Assembly: GCA_902810755.1 (NCBI GenBank)
Contig: CADDYT010000004.1
Location: 1-64,000 of the forward strand
From: Chloroflexota bacterium
GTDB taxonomy: Bacteria > Chloroflexota > Ktedonobacteria > Ktedonobacterales > Ktedonobacteraceae
Length of the DNA: 64,000 nucleotides
Direction: 5' to 3'
The notes below the pieces were generated by a model, which was given only the letters and a program-made list of their open reading frames with translations, was not told where the DNA came from and ran no database searches. Of this stretch, positions 37,541 through 46,114 are shown piece by piece (within the stretch, counting starts at the first letter, position 1; the number at the start of each line of letters is the position of its first letter). The translations under genes were made by a program, and so were the position numbers.

Positions 37541-37622
37541 GAGGAACAATCAAAGCAGTTTTGCCAGTGGAGGCAGTTTATCGAAGGGGTGCCAGAAGGT
37601 GACGAATGTGCGCGCGACGCCC
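37541..37622 (-). pseudogene. Copied 3' tail of the LLM-type oxidoreductase gene
   Basis: These 82 bases match 38530-38611 with two differences and encode the end ARTFVTFWHPFDKLPPLAKL plus the stop. No start or upstream part is present. The two copies bracket the PIN toxin-antitoxin pair in the same orientation. Confidence 0.75.
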
Positions 37623-37695
37623 GGCTCGAAGTGCCTGTTGCTCAGGAGAGAGAGCGTGGCAACCTCCTTTGCCGCCGTCAGATATAATCGCTTTG

Positions 37696-38166
37696 CTACG
37701 TCTCTTTCTTCTCTTCGTTTTCGGCAGGTTTGAGATGACTCAAAGTGATTACTTTGAGATGTGGCAAAGAAGGTAAACTGCTATCGTTGGTCAGGAAGAA
37801 TTCTGCTCCTCCGTGAATAGCTGTAGCCATCTGGATGGCATCCGGGGTATGAATGTTATACTGCGCTCGTATTCTTGCAGTTTCCTCAGCGATATCCTGC
37901 GATAGAAATAAAGTTTTCAGCCTCTCAGAGTTGAGCAAGATATTACGATACTGCTGCGCTAACCTTGCGTTGTTGCGCCGAAAAGGATGTACCAGCACTT
38001 CCAACAGCGTCATAATAGAAGTGACAACGGTGAAATCACCATGATCCAGAGCCGAGAAGAAGGGGTCGACAGTGGGAAGATAGATGGGGTGTTCCTCGAT
38101 AAAGTAAATTACCGGGGCCGTATCCAATCCGATCACCCTGCCTCGAAATGCTGTTAACCATTCCAT
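37696..38166 (-). CDS. PIN-domain ribonuclease toxin
   Basis: This 156-residue protein, starting at MEWLTAFRG, has the PIN fold acidic residues GLDTAPVIYFIE (first Asp), EVLVHPF (Glu) and HTPDAIQMATAI, with LTNDSSLPSL near the end. VapC-type toxins cleave tRNA or rRNA until bound by their antitoxin. The start ATG at 38166 lies inside the end of the upstream small gene (13-base overlap), typical of coupled antitoxin-toxin pairs. Confidence 0.85.
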   Translation of the reverse strand: MEWLTAFRGRVIGLDTAPVIYFIEEHPIYLPTVDPFFSALDHGDFTVVTSIMTLLEVLVHPFRRNNARLAQQYRNILLNSERLKTLFLSQDIAEETARIRAQYNIHTPDAIQMATAIHGGAEFFLTNDSSLPSLPHLKVITLSHLKPAENEEKKET

Positions 38167-38387
38167 GAGGCCCGCTCCTGATTCACGTATTCCTGCGCAT
38201 CGATGCCTTCCCATATTTCCTTGCCCAGACCCCGTAGCTCCATAATGCTATGCCGGGTGCGAGGGGGGTGATCCATAATCTGTCGGCGCATTAGAGCTAC
38301 CAGATCTTCCAGAAGTTGAAGCTGATCTGCTGTACTCAACCGCTCAAAGCGGTTGAGTATCTCATCATACTGGGGAGAAGTTGACAT
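38154..38387 (-). CDS. Antitoxin partner of PIN toxin
   Basis: This 77-residue protein has a helical N-terminus (ILNRFERLSTADQLQLLEDL) and a C-terminal tail with IMELRGLGKEIWEGIDAQEY. The form is that of small antitoxins whose tail blocks a PIN toxin. AAGGAG precedes ATG 38387. Its stop overlaps the toxin start, so the two are translated together. The DNA-binding family is not recognised. Such antitoxins usually repress their own promoter. Confidence 0.8.
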   Translation of the reverse strand: MSTSPQYDEILNRFERLSTADQLQLLEDLVALMRRQIMDHPPRTRHSIMELRGLGKEIWEGIDAQEYVNQERASWNG

Positions 38388-38538
38388 AGATTTTCTCCTT
38401 GTCTTGTCCTGTTAGTCAGTACAGTACCATCCACTCGTAATATTATCATGGTTGTGAGAGAGCCACAATATGCGTCCCGCACAGGCTGTGTATCTCATCT
38501 TCTCCCCAACAGGCCGAGAGAGAAGATGAGAGGAACAA

Positions 38539-38949
38539 TCAAAGCAGTTTTGCCAGTGGAGGCAGTTTGTCGAAGGGATGCCAGAAGGTGACGAATGTGC
38601 GCGCGACGCCCAGCTTCTCCCAGGCAAGAAGCCTCTCCTCAATATCGTCCAGCCAGTCCCAGACGAAGACGGAGAGGGCAACAGGTCGCGACGCCGCCGC
38701 AATGGTCTGGCGGGCGGACAGGCAGTTCAGGCGATCAATCACCATCGGCGTCAGGTGGATACGCGAAGTTGCCATTGCCAGCGCCCCATAAGCCGACCAG
38801 CCGCAGATATACGCCTGCCACGCAGGCTCGTCACTATGGTAATGATCCAGAAAGCCAACTGAGTCGAAGCCCAGCGCGTCCGCCTCCTTCGCCGCCGCCA
38901 GCATAGCCGACCAGTCTCCCGTCGGCCCAATGTTTACCGCGATACGCAT
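38539..38949 (-). CDS. LLM-class (luciferase-like) oxidoreductase, internally deleted
   Basis: This 136-residue frame opens like a flavin/F420-dependent LLM enzyme (MRIAVNIGPTGDWSAMLAAA, LGFDSVGFLDHY), then jumps to a C-terminal end (VFVWDWLDDIEERLLAWEKL, ARTFVTFWHPFDKL). Normal members have about 280 to 330 residues, so the central barrel is missing. ATG 38949 after AAAGGAGAAC still looks good, but a catalytic fold is unlikely. Its last 73 coding bases were copied to 37541. Confidence 0.7.
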   Translation of the reverse strand: MRIAVNIGPTGDWSAMLAAAKEADALGFDSVGFLDHYHSDEPAWQAYICGWSAYGALAMATSRIHLTPMVIDRLNCLSARQTIAAASRPVALSVFVWDWLDDIEERLLAWEKLGVARTFVTFWHPFDKLPPLAKLL

Positions 38950-39050
38950 AGGAAAGTTCTCCTTTTGTATGTTGAGAAGCCGTTTATCTGAACATTGTAC
39001 CTGCGGAATCCTGACACCATCTGTCATGAATGGAGAGATGTATCGCCGGA

Positions 39051-39134
39051 CGTGTCATGCTGAGCGACAGCGAAGTATGACACGGTTCTCGATGGCAGGC
39101 GTGCAGATGCTTCGCTGTCGCTCAGCATGACACG
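39051..39134. repeat. Palindromic repeat, TCATGCTGAGCG family
   Basis: The 25-base arms 39051-39075 and 39110-39134 are perfect complements (CGTGTCATGCTGAGCGACAG...). A second copy is at 43764-43860. It carries no gene and lies between decayed genes. Confidence 0.75.
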
Positions 39135-39139
39135 GTGTG

Positions 39140-39463
39140 TTATGGTTTTTGCGTTTGTTGATAGGCTTTCAGCGTCTGCTGGATAAACGTCTCCTCTTCC
39201 TTGCTGAAGGGGAAGCGGCAGGGCGCGCTTGCGGCAGGCATGTCACGCAGGTCGTGGTACATATTTTTCAGGCTCTGCGTGATGCCCTCGTCTCTATGCG
39301 TGAACTCGGTGATGAGGGCTTGCCAGCGTGCGCACCGAGACCGATGCTTTCTGCGCAAACTGCCCGGTTGTATAGAAATGTTTCTGCGTATCCAGGTCTT
39401 GCCTCCTTTCTGAAGGCAGTATAAAGGATGACGTAACGTCATATGCAAGGCTTTGCTGGACAT
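39140..39463 (-). pseudogene. Remnant of a TipAS-domain regulator
   Basis: Only the C-terminal half resembles a known family: ARWQALITEFTHRDEGITQS then LKNMYHDL, the end of the TipAS drug-recognition domain found in MerR-type regulators. The first 45 residues are unlike the family and the DNA-binding part is absent. No ribosome site was seen, so it is best read as a gene relic. Confidence 0.5.
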
Positions 39464-39530
39464 ATTTTAGCAGAGAACGGCAGATGTGATATTCTTTTGT
39501 GAAAGATAGTAGCTAAAGAAGGAGGTTCTC

Positions 39531-39722
39531 ATGACTACCTGGTTAGGAGATGTACCCGCGCTGGGGACGGTCACGCTGGCGCAGATGCTGCACACGTGGG
39601 CTGCCCACGATTTGAACCACACGATTCAGGCCGAACGGGCGCTCATGCAGCCCGTCATGCTCGGCTGCGGCCCCTGGCGTTCGTTTTTTCGGGATCACGA
39701 GGTTGCCATCCTGAAGGGATGA
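39531..39722 (+). pseudogene. DinB-like C-terminal fragment
   Basis: This 63-residue frame follows AGGAGG and ATG 39531. It matches the end of DinB/DUF664 proteins (GTVTLAQMLHTWAAHDLNHT, GPWRSFF). Full-length members have about 150 to 170 residues and bind a metal through three His; here only the last His helix is left. The good ribosome site may belong to the original gene, shortened by a deletion. Confidence 0.55.
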
Positions 39723-39741
39723 GTGGGACTGATAGCACAAT

Positions 39742-40386
39742 TTATTCCAACCCTGCATCTCTCGCACGAATGATAGCCTGGGCGCGGTCGGTGACCTGGA
39801 GCTTGCTGAAGATGTTGGAGACGTAGTTGCTCACCGTCTTCACGCTCAGCGTCAGCTGCCTGGCGATGTCGTTGTTGGAGCAGCCACGCGCAATTAGTTG
39901 GAGGATCTCGCGCTCGCGCTCGCTGAGGGTTGGGAACAGTTCTTTCGCGACGGTGGGGCGCGGAGTCGCGAAGTAGTCCATGAGGCGGGTAGCGATCGCC
40001 GGACTGAAAATGGCCTCTCCGCTGCCTACTGCCCGGATGGCTCGCAGCATCTCCTCTTCCTTCGCGTCTTTGAGGGTGTAGCCATGCGCTCCCGCACGTA
40101 GGGCAGTGAAGACCGAGGCGTCATCCTCAAAAAGGGTGACGACCAGAATACGGATGTGCGGGCTGGTATGCAGAATCTGACGTGTGGCTTCGATGCCATT
40201 GATGTCCGGCATCTGCAAATCCATCAGGATCACGTCCGGCTGCAAAGCGTTGGCGAGTTCGATCACTTCCTGGCCGGTGGTTGCTTCCCCAACAACCTCG
40301 ATGTCAGGTGTTGCTGCGAGCAGGCTGCGCATGCCCTTACGGAAGAGCGGGTGATCGTCAGCGATGAGTACACGTAATGTATCCAT
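39742..40386 (-). CDS. NarL/LuxR-family response regulator
   Basis: This 214-residue protein starts at MDTLRVLIADDH (ATG 40386, after AAAGGAGG). The receiver has ADDHPLFRKG, phospho-acceptor VILMDLQMPDINGIEATRQI and the late Lys YTLKDA. The LuxR helix-turn-helix at about 150-205 has LSEREREILQLIARGCSNND and LSVKTVSNYVSNIFSKL. Its ATG overlaps the stop of the sensor kinase, so the pair is translated together. Confidence 0.95.
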   Translation of the reverse strand: MDTLRVLIADDHPLFRKGMRSLLAATPDIEVVGEATTGQEVIELANALQPDVILMDLQMPDINGIEATRQILHTSPHIRILVVTLFEDDASVFTALRAGAHGYTLKDAKEEEMLRAIRAVGSGEAIFSPAIATRLMDYFATPRPTVAKELFPTLSEREREILQLIARGCSNNDIARQLTLSVKTVSNYVSNIFSKLQVTDRAQAIIRARDAGLE

Positions 40387-42539
40387 CAGCTTTCCTCCTT
40401 TGTCCCAGGCAGGCATACCAGCACGTGTGTCCCCTGGCCTGGCATCGATTCGATCACGCATGACCCGCCGACCTCTTCGGCTCGTTCTCTCATAGAAAGG
40501 AGTCCCACACCAGCATTTCGTTCCTCTGGTAGTCCTACTCCATCGTCGATGATCTCAAGCTGAAACTTGCTATCTTCAATTAGCGAGAGGCGAATGTGGC
40601 ACGAATGGGCCTGCGCATGGTGAACTACATTGGTCAATGCCTCCTGGACGATGCGGTAGGCTGCAACCTCTATGGCTGCTGACAGCACAGGAAGCTGGTG
40701 AGGAGCTTCGACCTCCACGCGCAGATTTCTGCCAGCATCCGTCGCTGAACCCTCCTGTATATCATACTGCGCTGCATACTGGCGGATTGCGCCGATCAGT
40801 CCAAGTTCGTCCAATGTTGGAGGGCGCAGTGCGTAGATCAGGCGGCGAATATCGGCAACAGCAGCGCGGATCTCCGCCTGTAAATCGAGAAGTTCCACAT
40901 CGGCGGCCTCAATATCCCGACGCATCAGGGTTCGGATGGCAGCGGCCTGTAGGTGTAGCGCGGCCAATGTCGCCCCCAGCCCATCGTGCAGGTCGCGGCG
41001 CAGGCGGCGACGCTCCTCTTCTCTTGCCGAGATGAGGTGTTCGCGGGATCGCTGTAAATCGGCGGTGAGACGCACGGTGTGCGCGACGAGACTCGTCTGA
41101 CGCGCCAATTCATCGAGCAGGCGTTGATCAGCAGGGGTGAAAGTCTCACCAGGGGTGCGGGGAGCTAATTGCAACTGCCCGATAGTTTCTCTTTGATAGG
41201 TCAGTGGCAGTGTCAGGGAATCGGCGGCAGGCTTGCCGCAACTGGCAGCAATAGCAAAGCTCCCCTCTTGCTTCAGCAGGATGGCGGCGTAGGGCAACTT
41301 GAGCGCCTGCGCAACAGTCTCGACAATGGTAGACAGGACGGATTCCGGGGCAAGTGTTCCCTCAAGCCGCTGACTCAGGCGGGTGATGACAGTATACGGT
41401 TCGTCCCGCTGTCCATAAAACAGGCGGTTTACCCCTTTCTGTAACCATCCTCGCAGCGGCTGAAAAAGTATCGCAACCAATCCGGTAGCGAACAACGAGA
41501 TCAGCAGATTGCCGCCAGTACGAAAGAGCGCGCCCAGATAGCCAACCACGAACACATACAGGCCAACAATGCACATTGAAAGACCAGCATAAACCAGCGT
41601 GCGGTTGATGATGAGGTCGATGTCCCACAGCCGGTAGCGCATGATAGCAATAGCAAACGAAATTGGGAAGAGGAGGGAGCCCAGATCGTTTAGATAGGTA
41701 TTTACCGGATCATAGAGTGAGCCATTCAGGGAGGGGATGAAATTCTCGAGCAAGCTCCATGTCAGCATGGAGGCAATCCCCAGAGTGAGACTGAAGAGAA
41801 TCCATTTGGTTTGTTGCCGCTGGACTGGCGTGGACACGCGCCAGTAGCGGTAAATCTGCGCAAGCACCAGCAGGAGGAGAGAGCCGGAGAAATCGAGAAG
41901 GCCGACTAATCTGACCCAGGTCGGGAGATGGGCGTACCAGTCGGGGAAAAACTGGTACAGGAAATTGTTGAGAAGAAACACAGGTATCAGCCAGCGGATC
42001 CAGCGGGGCGCAAAGTACCCACCGGGGAAGAGTGAGAATACCAGAAAGAGTGTCAGGCTAAAGAGGAAACCCGGCAGGTTGGGCGGTAAGTTCCATCCCG
42101 TCTGGCTAATAACGGTAAAGCCACTGTAGAGGCCGTTGTTAGCTCCTCCCACCACCAGCATGAAGGCGACCAGCAAGGCCATCCAATCATTCGATCTGCG
42201 CCATATCAGCAATCCGCCCAGTGCTATCCAGACCAATGACGGGGCGAGGGTGAGCATCAATGTGAGTACCGCGTAGCCTTCGACCGAGAGGCCCAGCGTC
42301 CGAAGCCTCTGGACGCTATTCAAAGTGAGCTGCTGATAGGGGCAGGGCTGGTGAACACAGATGGTCTGTAGATACGCCACGTATCCCGGCAGGCTGACTG
42401 CGAAGAGCGCCAGTACCAGCAGGACGAGCGTACCCCAGGCCAGCCGTACCGCGATAAGCCAGCCTCCCTGCAGAAGAGTATTGCCCTGGTGGTGGAGTTG
42501 GCGAGCAGAAGTGTTAGCAGGAGTCTGCTCCAGATTCAT
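40386..42539 (-). CDS. NarX-type sensor histidine kinase with multi-helix membrane sensor
   Basis: This 717-residue protein starts at ATG 42539 after AAGGAG. It has about nine to ten hydrophobic helices in the first 340 residues, then a GAF-like region (SVLSTIVETVAQALKLPYAA). The HisKA_3 dimer helix follows, with phospho-acceptor EEERRRLRRDLHDGLGATLA, and the ATPase domain ends DDGVGLPEE and GLLSMRERAEEVGG. It senses a membrane or small-molecule signal that is unknown and phosphorylates the adjacent NarL-type regulator. Confidence 0.9.
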   Translation of the reverse strand: MNLEQTPANTSARQLHHQGNTLLQGGWLIAVRLAWGTLVLLVLALFAVSLPGYVAYLQTICVHQPCPYQQLTLNSVQRLRTLGLSVEGYAVLTLMLTLAPSLVWIALGGLLIWRRSNDWMALLVAFMLVVGGANNGLYSGFTVISQTGWNLPPNLPGFLFSLTLFLVFSLFPGGYFAPRWIRWLIPVFLLNNFLYQFFPDWYAHLPTWVRLVGLLDFSGSLLLLVLAQIYRYWRVSTPVQRQQTKWILFSLTLGIASMLTWSLLENFIPSLNGSLYDPVNTYLNDLGSLLFPISFAIAIMRYRLWDIDLIINRTLVYAGLSMCIVGLYVFVVGYLGALFRTGGNLLISLFATGLVAILFQPLRGWLQKGVNRLFYGQRDEPYTVITRLSQRLEGTLAPESVLSTIVETVAQALKLPYAAILLKQEGSFAIAASCGKPAADSLTLPLTYQRETIGQLQLAPRTPGETFTPADQRLLDELARQTSLVAHTVRLTADLQRSREHLISAREEERRRLRRDLHDGLGATLAALHLQAAAIRTLMRRDIEAADVELLDLQAEIRAAVADIRRLIYALRPPTLDELGLIGAIRQYAAQYDIQEGSATDAGRNLRVEVEAPHQLPVLSAAIEVAAYRIVQEALTNVVHHAQAHSCHIRLSLIEDSKFQLEIIDDGVGLPEERNAGVGLLSMRERAEEVGGSCVIESMPGQGTHVLVCLPGTKEES

Positions 42540-42722
42540 CTGTGTTCTCCTTCTGCCCGACAACCGTTCAGGCTTTCTCTCGTTTCTCGCCATGTTTCCG
42601 GTGACGCTCCTATTATACTGTATCATCGCTCTCCAGGGAAGGTGCAGGTGAGAACGCCATCGCTATCCCGACTTTCTCCCTGCACCTCTCGTACCTCTCG
42701 TTCAGACAGGGATGCTCCCGTT

Positions 42723-43406
42723 TTATCGGCTCGCTGCGATCTCGGCGGCAGAGCGCGTCACTGCCTCCACTGTTTCCGATTTCTGTGTCATCAACTGGTA
42801 GCCGCACCATGCAAACGCTACAAAGAGGGTCACGTTGCCGACAAAATCAATGATGGTACCGAAAGGAGGCGGAAGGGCTGGGAGCGAGAGGAAAGACAGG
42901 ACGCCGGAGATGATGAGAAGAAGCCCTGTCCAGCCAGGAAAGATGTGCGCTCGTCTTGTGCCGACCCCAAGCAGGATAGCTCCTATGCCGAGCAGGAGTA
43001 GTGGCGCGAGTATCCACAGCACAAAACCCGAATCTGGCCCTGCCCCTCCCGATGGGAGCAGTTTCGGGGCCGATTGTGCCAGGTAGGGAAAGATGGTGGC
43101 TTGCACCGTACCAAATGCTACGCCTCCCGTCAGCAGGCCCAGTAAGAATAGCACGAAGCCGACGAACCCCAACTTCCCGCTGCGCGCCGCCTGGCGCAGG
43201 TAGAGTCCTGGCAGGCCAAGAGTGAGCAAAAGAGACCAGACGAGGTACAGGGTGACATCAATGGTAAAAGCCATACTCAAAGTTTGCTGGGCCGTCAGAT
43301 TGTGATCGGGGAAGGCAATGGTATCGAGAATCGTGCCGATCACGCCGATCAGACTTCCAATGAGCAGGACGATCCCGCTCCAGCGATACAATGTTGCAGA
43401 TGACAT
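42723..43406 (-). CDS. Membrane protein of unknown function, six helices
   Basis: This 227-residue protein has six hydrophobic helices (for example WSGIVLLIGSLIGVIGTIL, FVGFVLFLLGLLTGGVAFG) and no polar catalytic motif. AAGGAGG precedes the ATG. It resembles DUF4386-like proteins in size and layout, but I cannot assign it. It lies upstream of the two-component pair in the same direction, with a 180-base gap. Confidence 0.65.
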   Translation of the reverse strand: MSSATLYRWSGIVLLIGSLIGVIGTILDTIAFPDHNLTAQQTLSMAFTIDVTLYLVWSLLLTLGLPGLYLRQAARSGKLGFVGFVLFLLGLLTGGVAFGTVQATIFPYLAQSAPKLLPSGGAGPDSGFVLWILAPLLLLGIGAILLGVGTRRAHIFPGWTGLLLIISGVLSFLSLPALPPPFGTIIDFVGNVTLFVAFAWCGYQLMTQKSETVEAVTRSAAEIAASR

Positions 43407-43882
43407 GGTGAAAGCCCTCCTTGCAGGACATTCCTGCGTCTATGCTTTGAAACGCTCCGTGATGCCCGATCCTGCTTTCTCCCTGAAAAAGAAATCTGGA
43501 TGAGCATGTTGTCTGCAAGCAGTGTAACCGGCGGGTTTTCCCAGGCAGTAGAGGATGCTTTCCCAATTCTTTGGGAAAAAATGTTCCCAGGGAATGATGA
43601 GGTAGGGCAAGGAGATCGCTAAAAATCAAGGAAGTTGAGCAGGGGGTAAAGGGCATGGATAGGATTCATTGTGACTCAGCCGGGTCACAGCGAGATTGCT
43701 AACTCAACTTCCTTACCTTCAGTGTACGAAGCGGACCAACAAGCAGACAGCATTCCTGCAAACGAACCATGTCATGCTGAGCGCAGCGAAGCATCCAGGT
43801 GTGGCATGCCGCCCGGTTGGTGGCCCCGGATGCTTCGCTGCGCTCAGCATGACATGGTTCTGGACCGTTGCTTATCCGCCCA
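43407..43882. other. Intergenic region with inverted repeats
   Basis: There is no gene. A 12-base inverted pair (AAGGAAGTTGAG near 43629, CTCAACTTCCTT near 43702) and the large palindrome at 43764-43860 fill most of it. Confidence 0.5.
43764..43860. repeat. Palindromic repeat, TCATGCTGAGCG family (33-bp arms)
   Basis: Arms 43764-43796 and 43828-43860 are perfectly complementary (GAACCATGTCATGCTGAGCG...). The loop is 31 bases. It shares TCATGCTGAGCG and AGCGAAG with the palindrome at 39051. It lies just past the end of a rhomboid gene. Confidence 0.8.
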
Positions 43883-45112
43883 TTATGACACACGGCGGCG
43901 CGGCCTCAGGTGGGGCATGAGGATGAAGCCGAGGATGAGGCCGGCGATGAGGCCGCCGAGGTGGTCCCAGATGCCGATGCCGGGGTTGGAAAAATCCCAG
44001 ACAATGTTGAGGACGAGCCAGAAGACCCACTGGCCCATGATGCCTCCTCCCAGAACGCGGCGATTGACGAAGAAAAAGATGCCGAGCGCGCCGAAGACGC
44101 CGAAGATGGCGCCGGATGCTCCGGCGGCAATGGCTCCGGGTTGTAACAGGAGAGTGGCAACACCTCCTACAATGCCGGAGAGCAGGTAGATGAGCAGGTA
44201 GCGCCACTTGCCGTAGAAGACTTCGATGGCCGGGCCGATGAAAAAGAGTGAGAGCATGTTCAGGCCGATGTGCAGGATGCTGAAGTGAGCAAACATGGCG
44301 GTGAAGATACGCCAGAATTCGCCATTTTGCAAAACAGCCTGATTATCTTGCACCATCTGATTGAACAGTGACGATGATGTCACATCCATGATATTCTGGG
44401 CCTGGATAGCCATAATGATGAAGATGATCGCGTTGATGGCGATCAATGTATAGGTGACGATGCGCGGGCGCTGGCTGAGGGCGAAGCGCGTGCGCATCAT
44501 CTGGCGCTGCATGCCGTTGGGGCGCGACCAGGTCGGCACGGGTTCCGCGACGGGTGTACCGGCTGTACCTGCCGCTGATTGGCCGTTATAGGGTTCGTTG
44601 GGCGTCCCGGCGCCGTTGGAGGAGCCGAGGCCCTGGTAGCCAGGGGAGACGCTTTCAAGCGGCGGGAAGTCGTTGTCGAAGTGGCCGCCGTAGGAGAGGC
44701 GGGCGGCGCGGGCGCGTGCTAACTGCGCGTCGTAGTCGTGGCCGGTGGCGCGCAGCAGGTAGGAACGCAGGGCGTGGGCATAGGCCATGCCGGGGTCCTG
44801 GCTGATGACGGCGTCAACATCCTGCAAGGCGCGATCGTAGCGGCGGTCGAGCAGGTTGAGTAGCGCCTGCGCCATTGTGCTTTCGACGCCGCCCTCTGGC
44901 TGCAATTCCTGCACTTTGCGCGCGGCCATGTAGACGACGCCGTAGGAGCCGAGCGCGAGGTTGGCTTCGGCCAGGCCGAGATGGACCATCGGGTTATTCG
45001 GCTCGATCTGCGCGGCGTGGGCGTAGGCGATGGCGGCTTCGCGCCCCTGTCCCTGCGCCAGCGCCTGTTTGCCTTGCTCCAGGTATGCCTGTATGTCTGT
45101 CTGTGCTTCCAA
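43883..45112 (-). CDS. Rhomboid protease with TPR-like N-terminus
   Basis: This 409-residue protein has an N-terminal helical repeat region (about residues 1-150: QGREAAIAYAHAAQIEPNNP, PGMAYAHALRSYLLRATGHD), a linker, and a six-helix rhomboid domain from about residue 220. Catalytic Ser is in AAGASGAIFGVFGA and His in IWDHLGGLIAG. Rhomboids cut membrane proteins inside the bilayer. The start is TTG 45112 after GGAGG. It follows a second rhomboid gene by five bases, so both are co-transcribed. The TPR part may recruit substrates. Confidence 0.9.
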   Translation of the reverse strand: MEAQTDIQAYLEQGKQALAQGQGREAAIAYAHAAQIEPNNPMVHLGLAEANLALGSYGVVYMAARKVQELQPEGGVESTMAQALLNLLDRRYDRALQDVDAVISQDPGMAYAHALRSYLLRATGHDYDAQLARARAARLSYGGHFDNDFPPLESVSPGYQGLGSSNGAGTPNEPYNGQSAAGTAGTPVAEPVPTWSRPNGMQRQMMRTRFALSQRPRIVTYTLIAINAIIFIIMAIQAQNIMDVTSSSLFNQMVQDNQAVLQNGEFWRIFTAMFAHFSILHIGLNMLSLFFIGPAIEVFYGKWRYLLIYLLSGIVGGVATLLLQPGAIAAGASGAIFGVFGALGIFFFVNRRVLGGGIMGQWVFWLVLNIVWDFSNPGIGIWDHLGGLIAGLILGFILMPHLRPRRRVS

Positions 45113-45117
45113 AAGAA

Positions 45118-45990
45118 TTATCCTCCACCGTGATGTAAGGCGATGATTGTTAAAAGTATTGTACCCATTATTGTCAACAATGCCAACGGCCAGCGATGGG
45201 CGAGGCTGTGCGTGTCAACCAGTTTGCCATCCGGGGTCGGGCGATAGAGCGGGGTGAACCACCAGCCGAGCAGAAAGCCGCTGAGCAGGCCGCCGACGTG
45301 CGCGAAATTATCGACATTTTGCACGAAAAAGCCGATGCTGAGGTTGATGCCGATGATGAAGAGCAGCCAGAGCAGGGCCGGAATGCCGCCGCGATTGAAC
45401 GCCCGGCGATGGACGAGTACGAAGATGCTGTACGCCCCCACCAGCCCGAAGATGGCCCCGGACGCGCCGACACTGACCTCCTGCGGCATGAAGGTGAAAC
45501 TGGCGATGATGCTGACTACTCCGGTCACAAGATAGATGAGCAGGAAGCGCAGGTGACCCACCAGCCGCTCGATAAAGACGCCCAGCACGACGAAGTTGAG
45601 CATGTTCAGACCGACGTGCAGCAGGTTGGCATGCAGAAAGATGGGCGTGACGAAGCGCCAGTATTGGCCCTGAAGCATGGCCTGATTGTACTTCGCGCCG
45701 TCGGCAATCAGCACATTTGCCAGCGCATCGTTGTTCTGGACGTTGATCGCGTTTGCCAGCACGTTCAGCAGCACGGCGCGCAGGCCATGCGCGCCCGTTG
45801 CCAGCGCGTACTGGTAGGCGGTGAAACACCAGATGGCGACGGTGACGAGGGTGACGATCCAGGTGACCCAGGAGATGCGCGCGACGCGGCTGAGCGTGCG
45901 ATACCGGTGCAGGGCCGTTCGGTAGCTGATGCGCATGCGTATGGCCCGGCTTACAGCGTCATTGCCCGTGTAGCTTTGTTCCAATCTCAC
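45118..45990 (-). CDS. Rhomboid protease
   Basis: This 290-residue membrane protease has about seven helices. Catalytic Ser is in SVGASGAIFGLVGAY, His in NFAHVGGLLSGFLLG, and the HANLLHVGLNMLNF loop precedes them. The first 50 residues are basic. GTG 45990 is the first start but has a poor ribosome site; ATG 45936 is an alternative. It is upstream of a paralogous rhomboid gene by five bases. Substrates are unknown. Confidence 0.85.
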   Translation of the reverse strand: MRLEQSYTGNDAVSRAIRMRISYRTALHRYRTLSRVARISWVTWIVTLVTVAIWCFTAYQYALATGAHGLRAVLLNVLANAINVQNNDALANVLIADGAKYNQAMLQGQYWRFVTPIFLHANLLHVGLNMLNFVVLGVFIERLVGHLRFLLIYLVTGVVSIIASFTFMPQEVSVGASGAIFGLVGAYSIFVLVHRRAFNRGGIPALLWLLFIIGINLSIGFFVQNVDNFAHVGGLLSGFLLGWWFTPLYRPTPDGKLVDTHSLAHRWPLALLTIMGTILLTIIALHHGGG

Positions 45991-46114
45991 CTCAATGCTC
46001 TAACAAAACCAGCGATCTTTGCTGCTATAACAAACCTCATAATGTATACGTTTAAGCCGGGCGAAGGTCACAATCAGAAGGCCCATGACATGGGGCCGGG
46101 AACCGGTTTGATTC

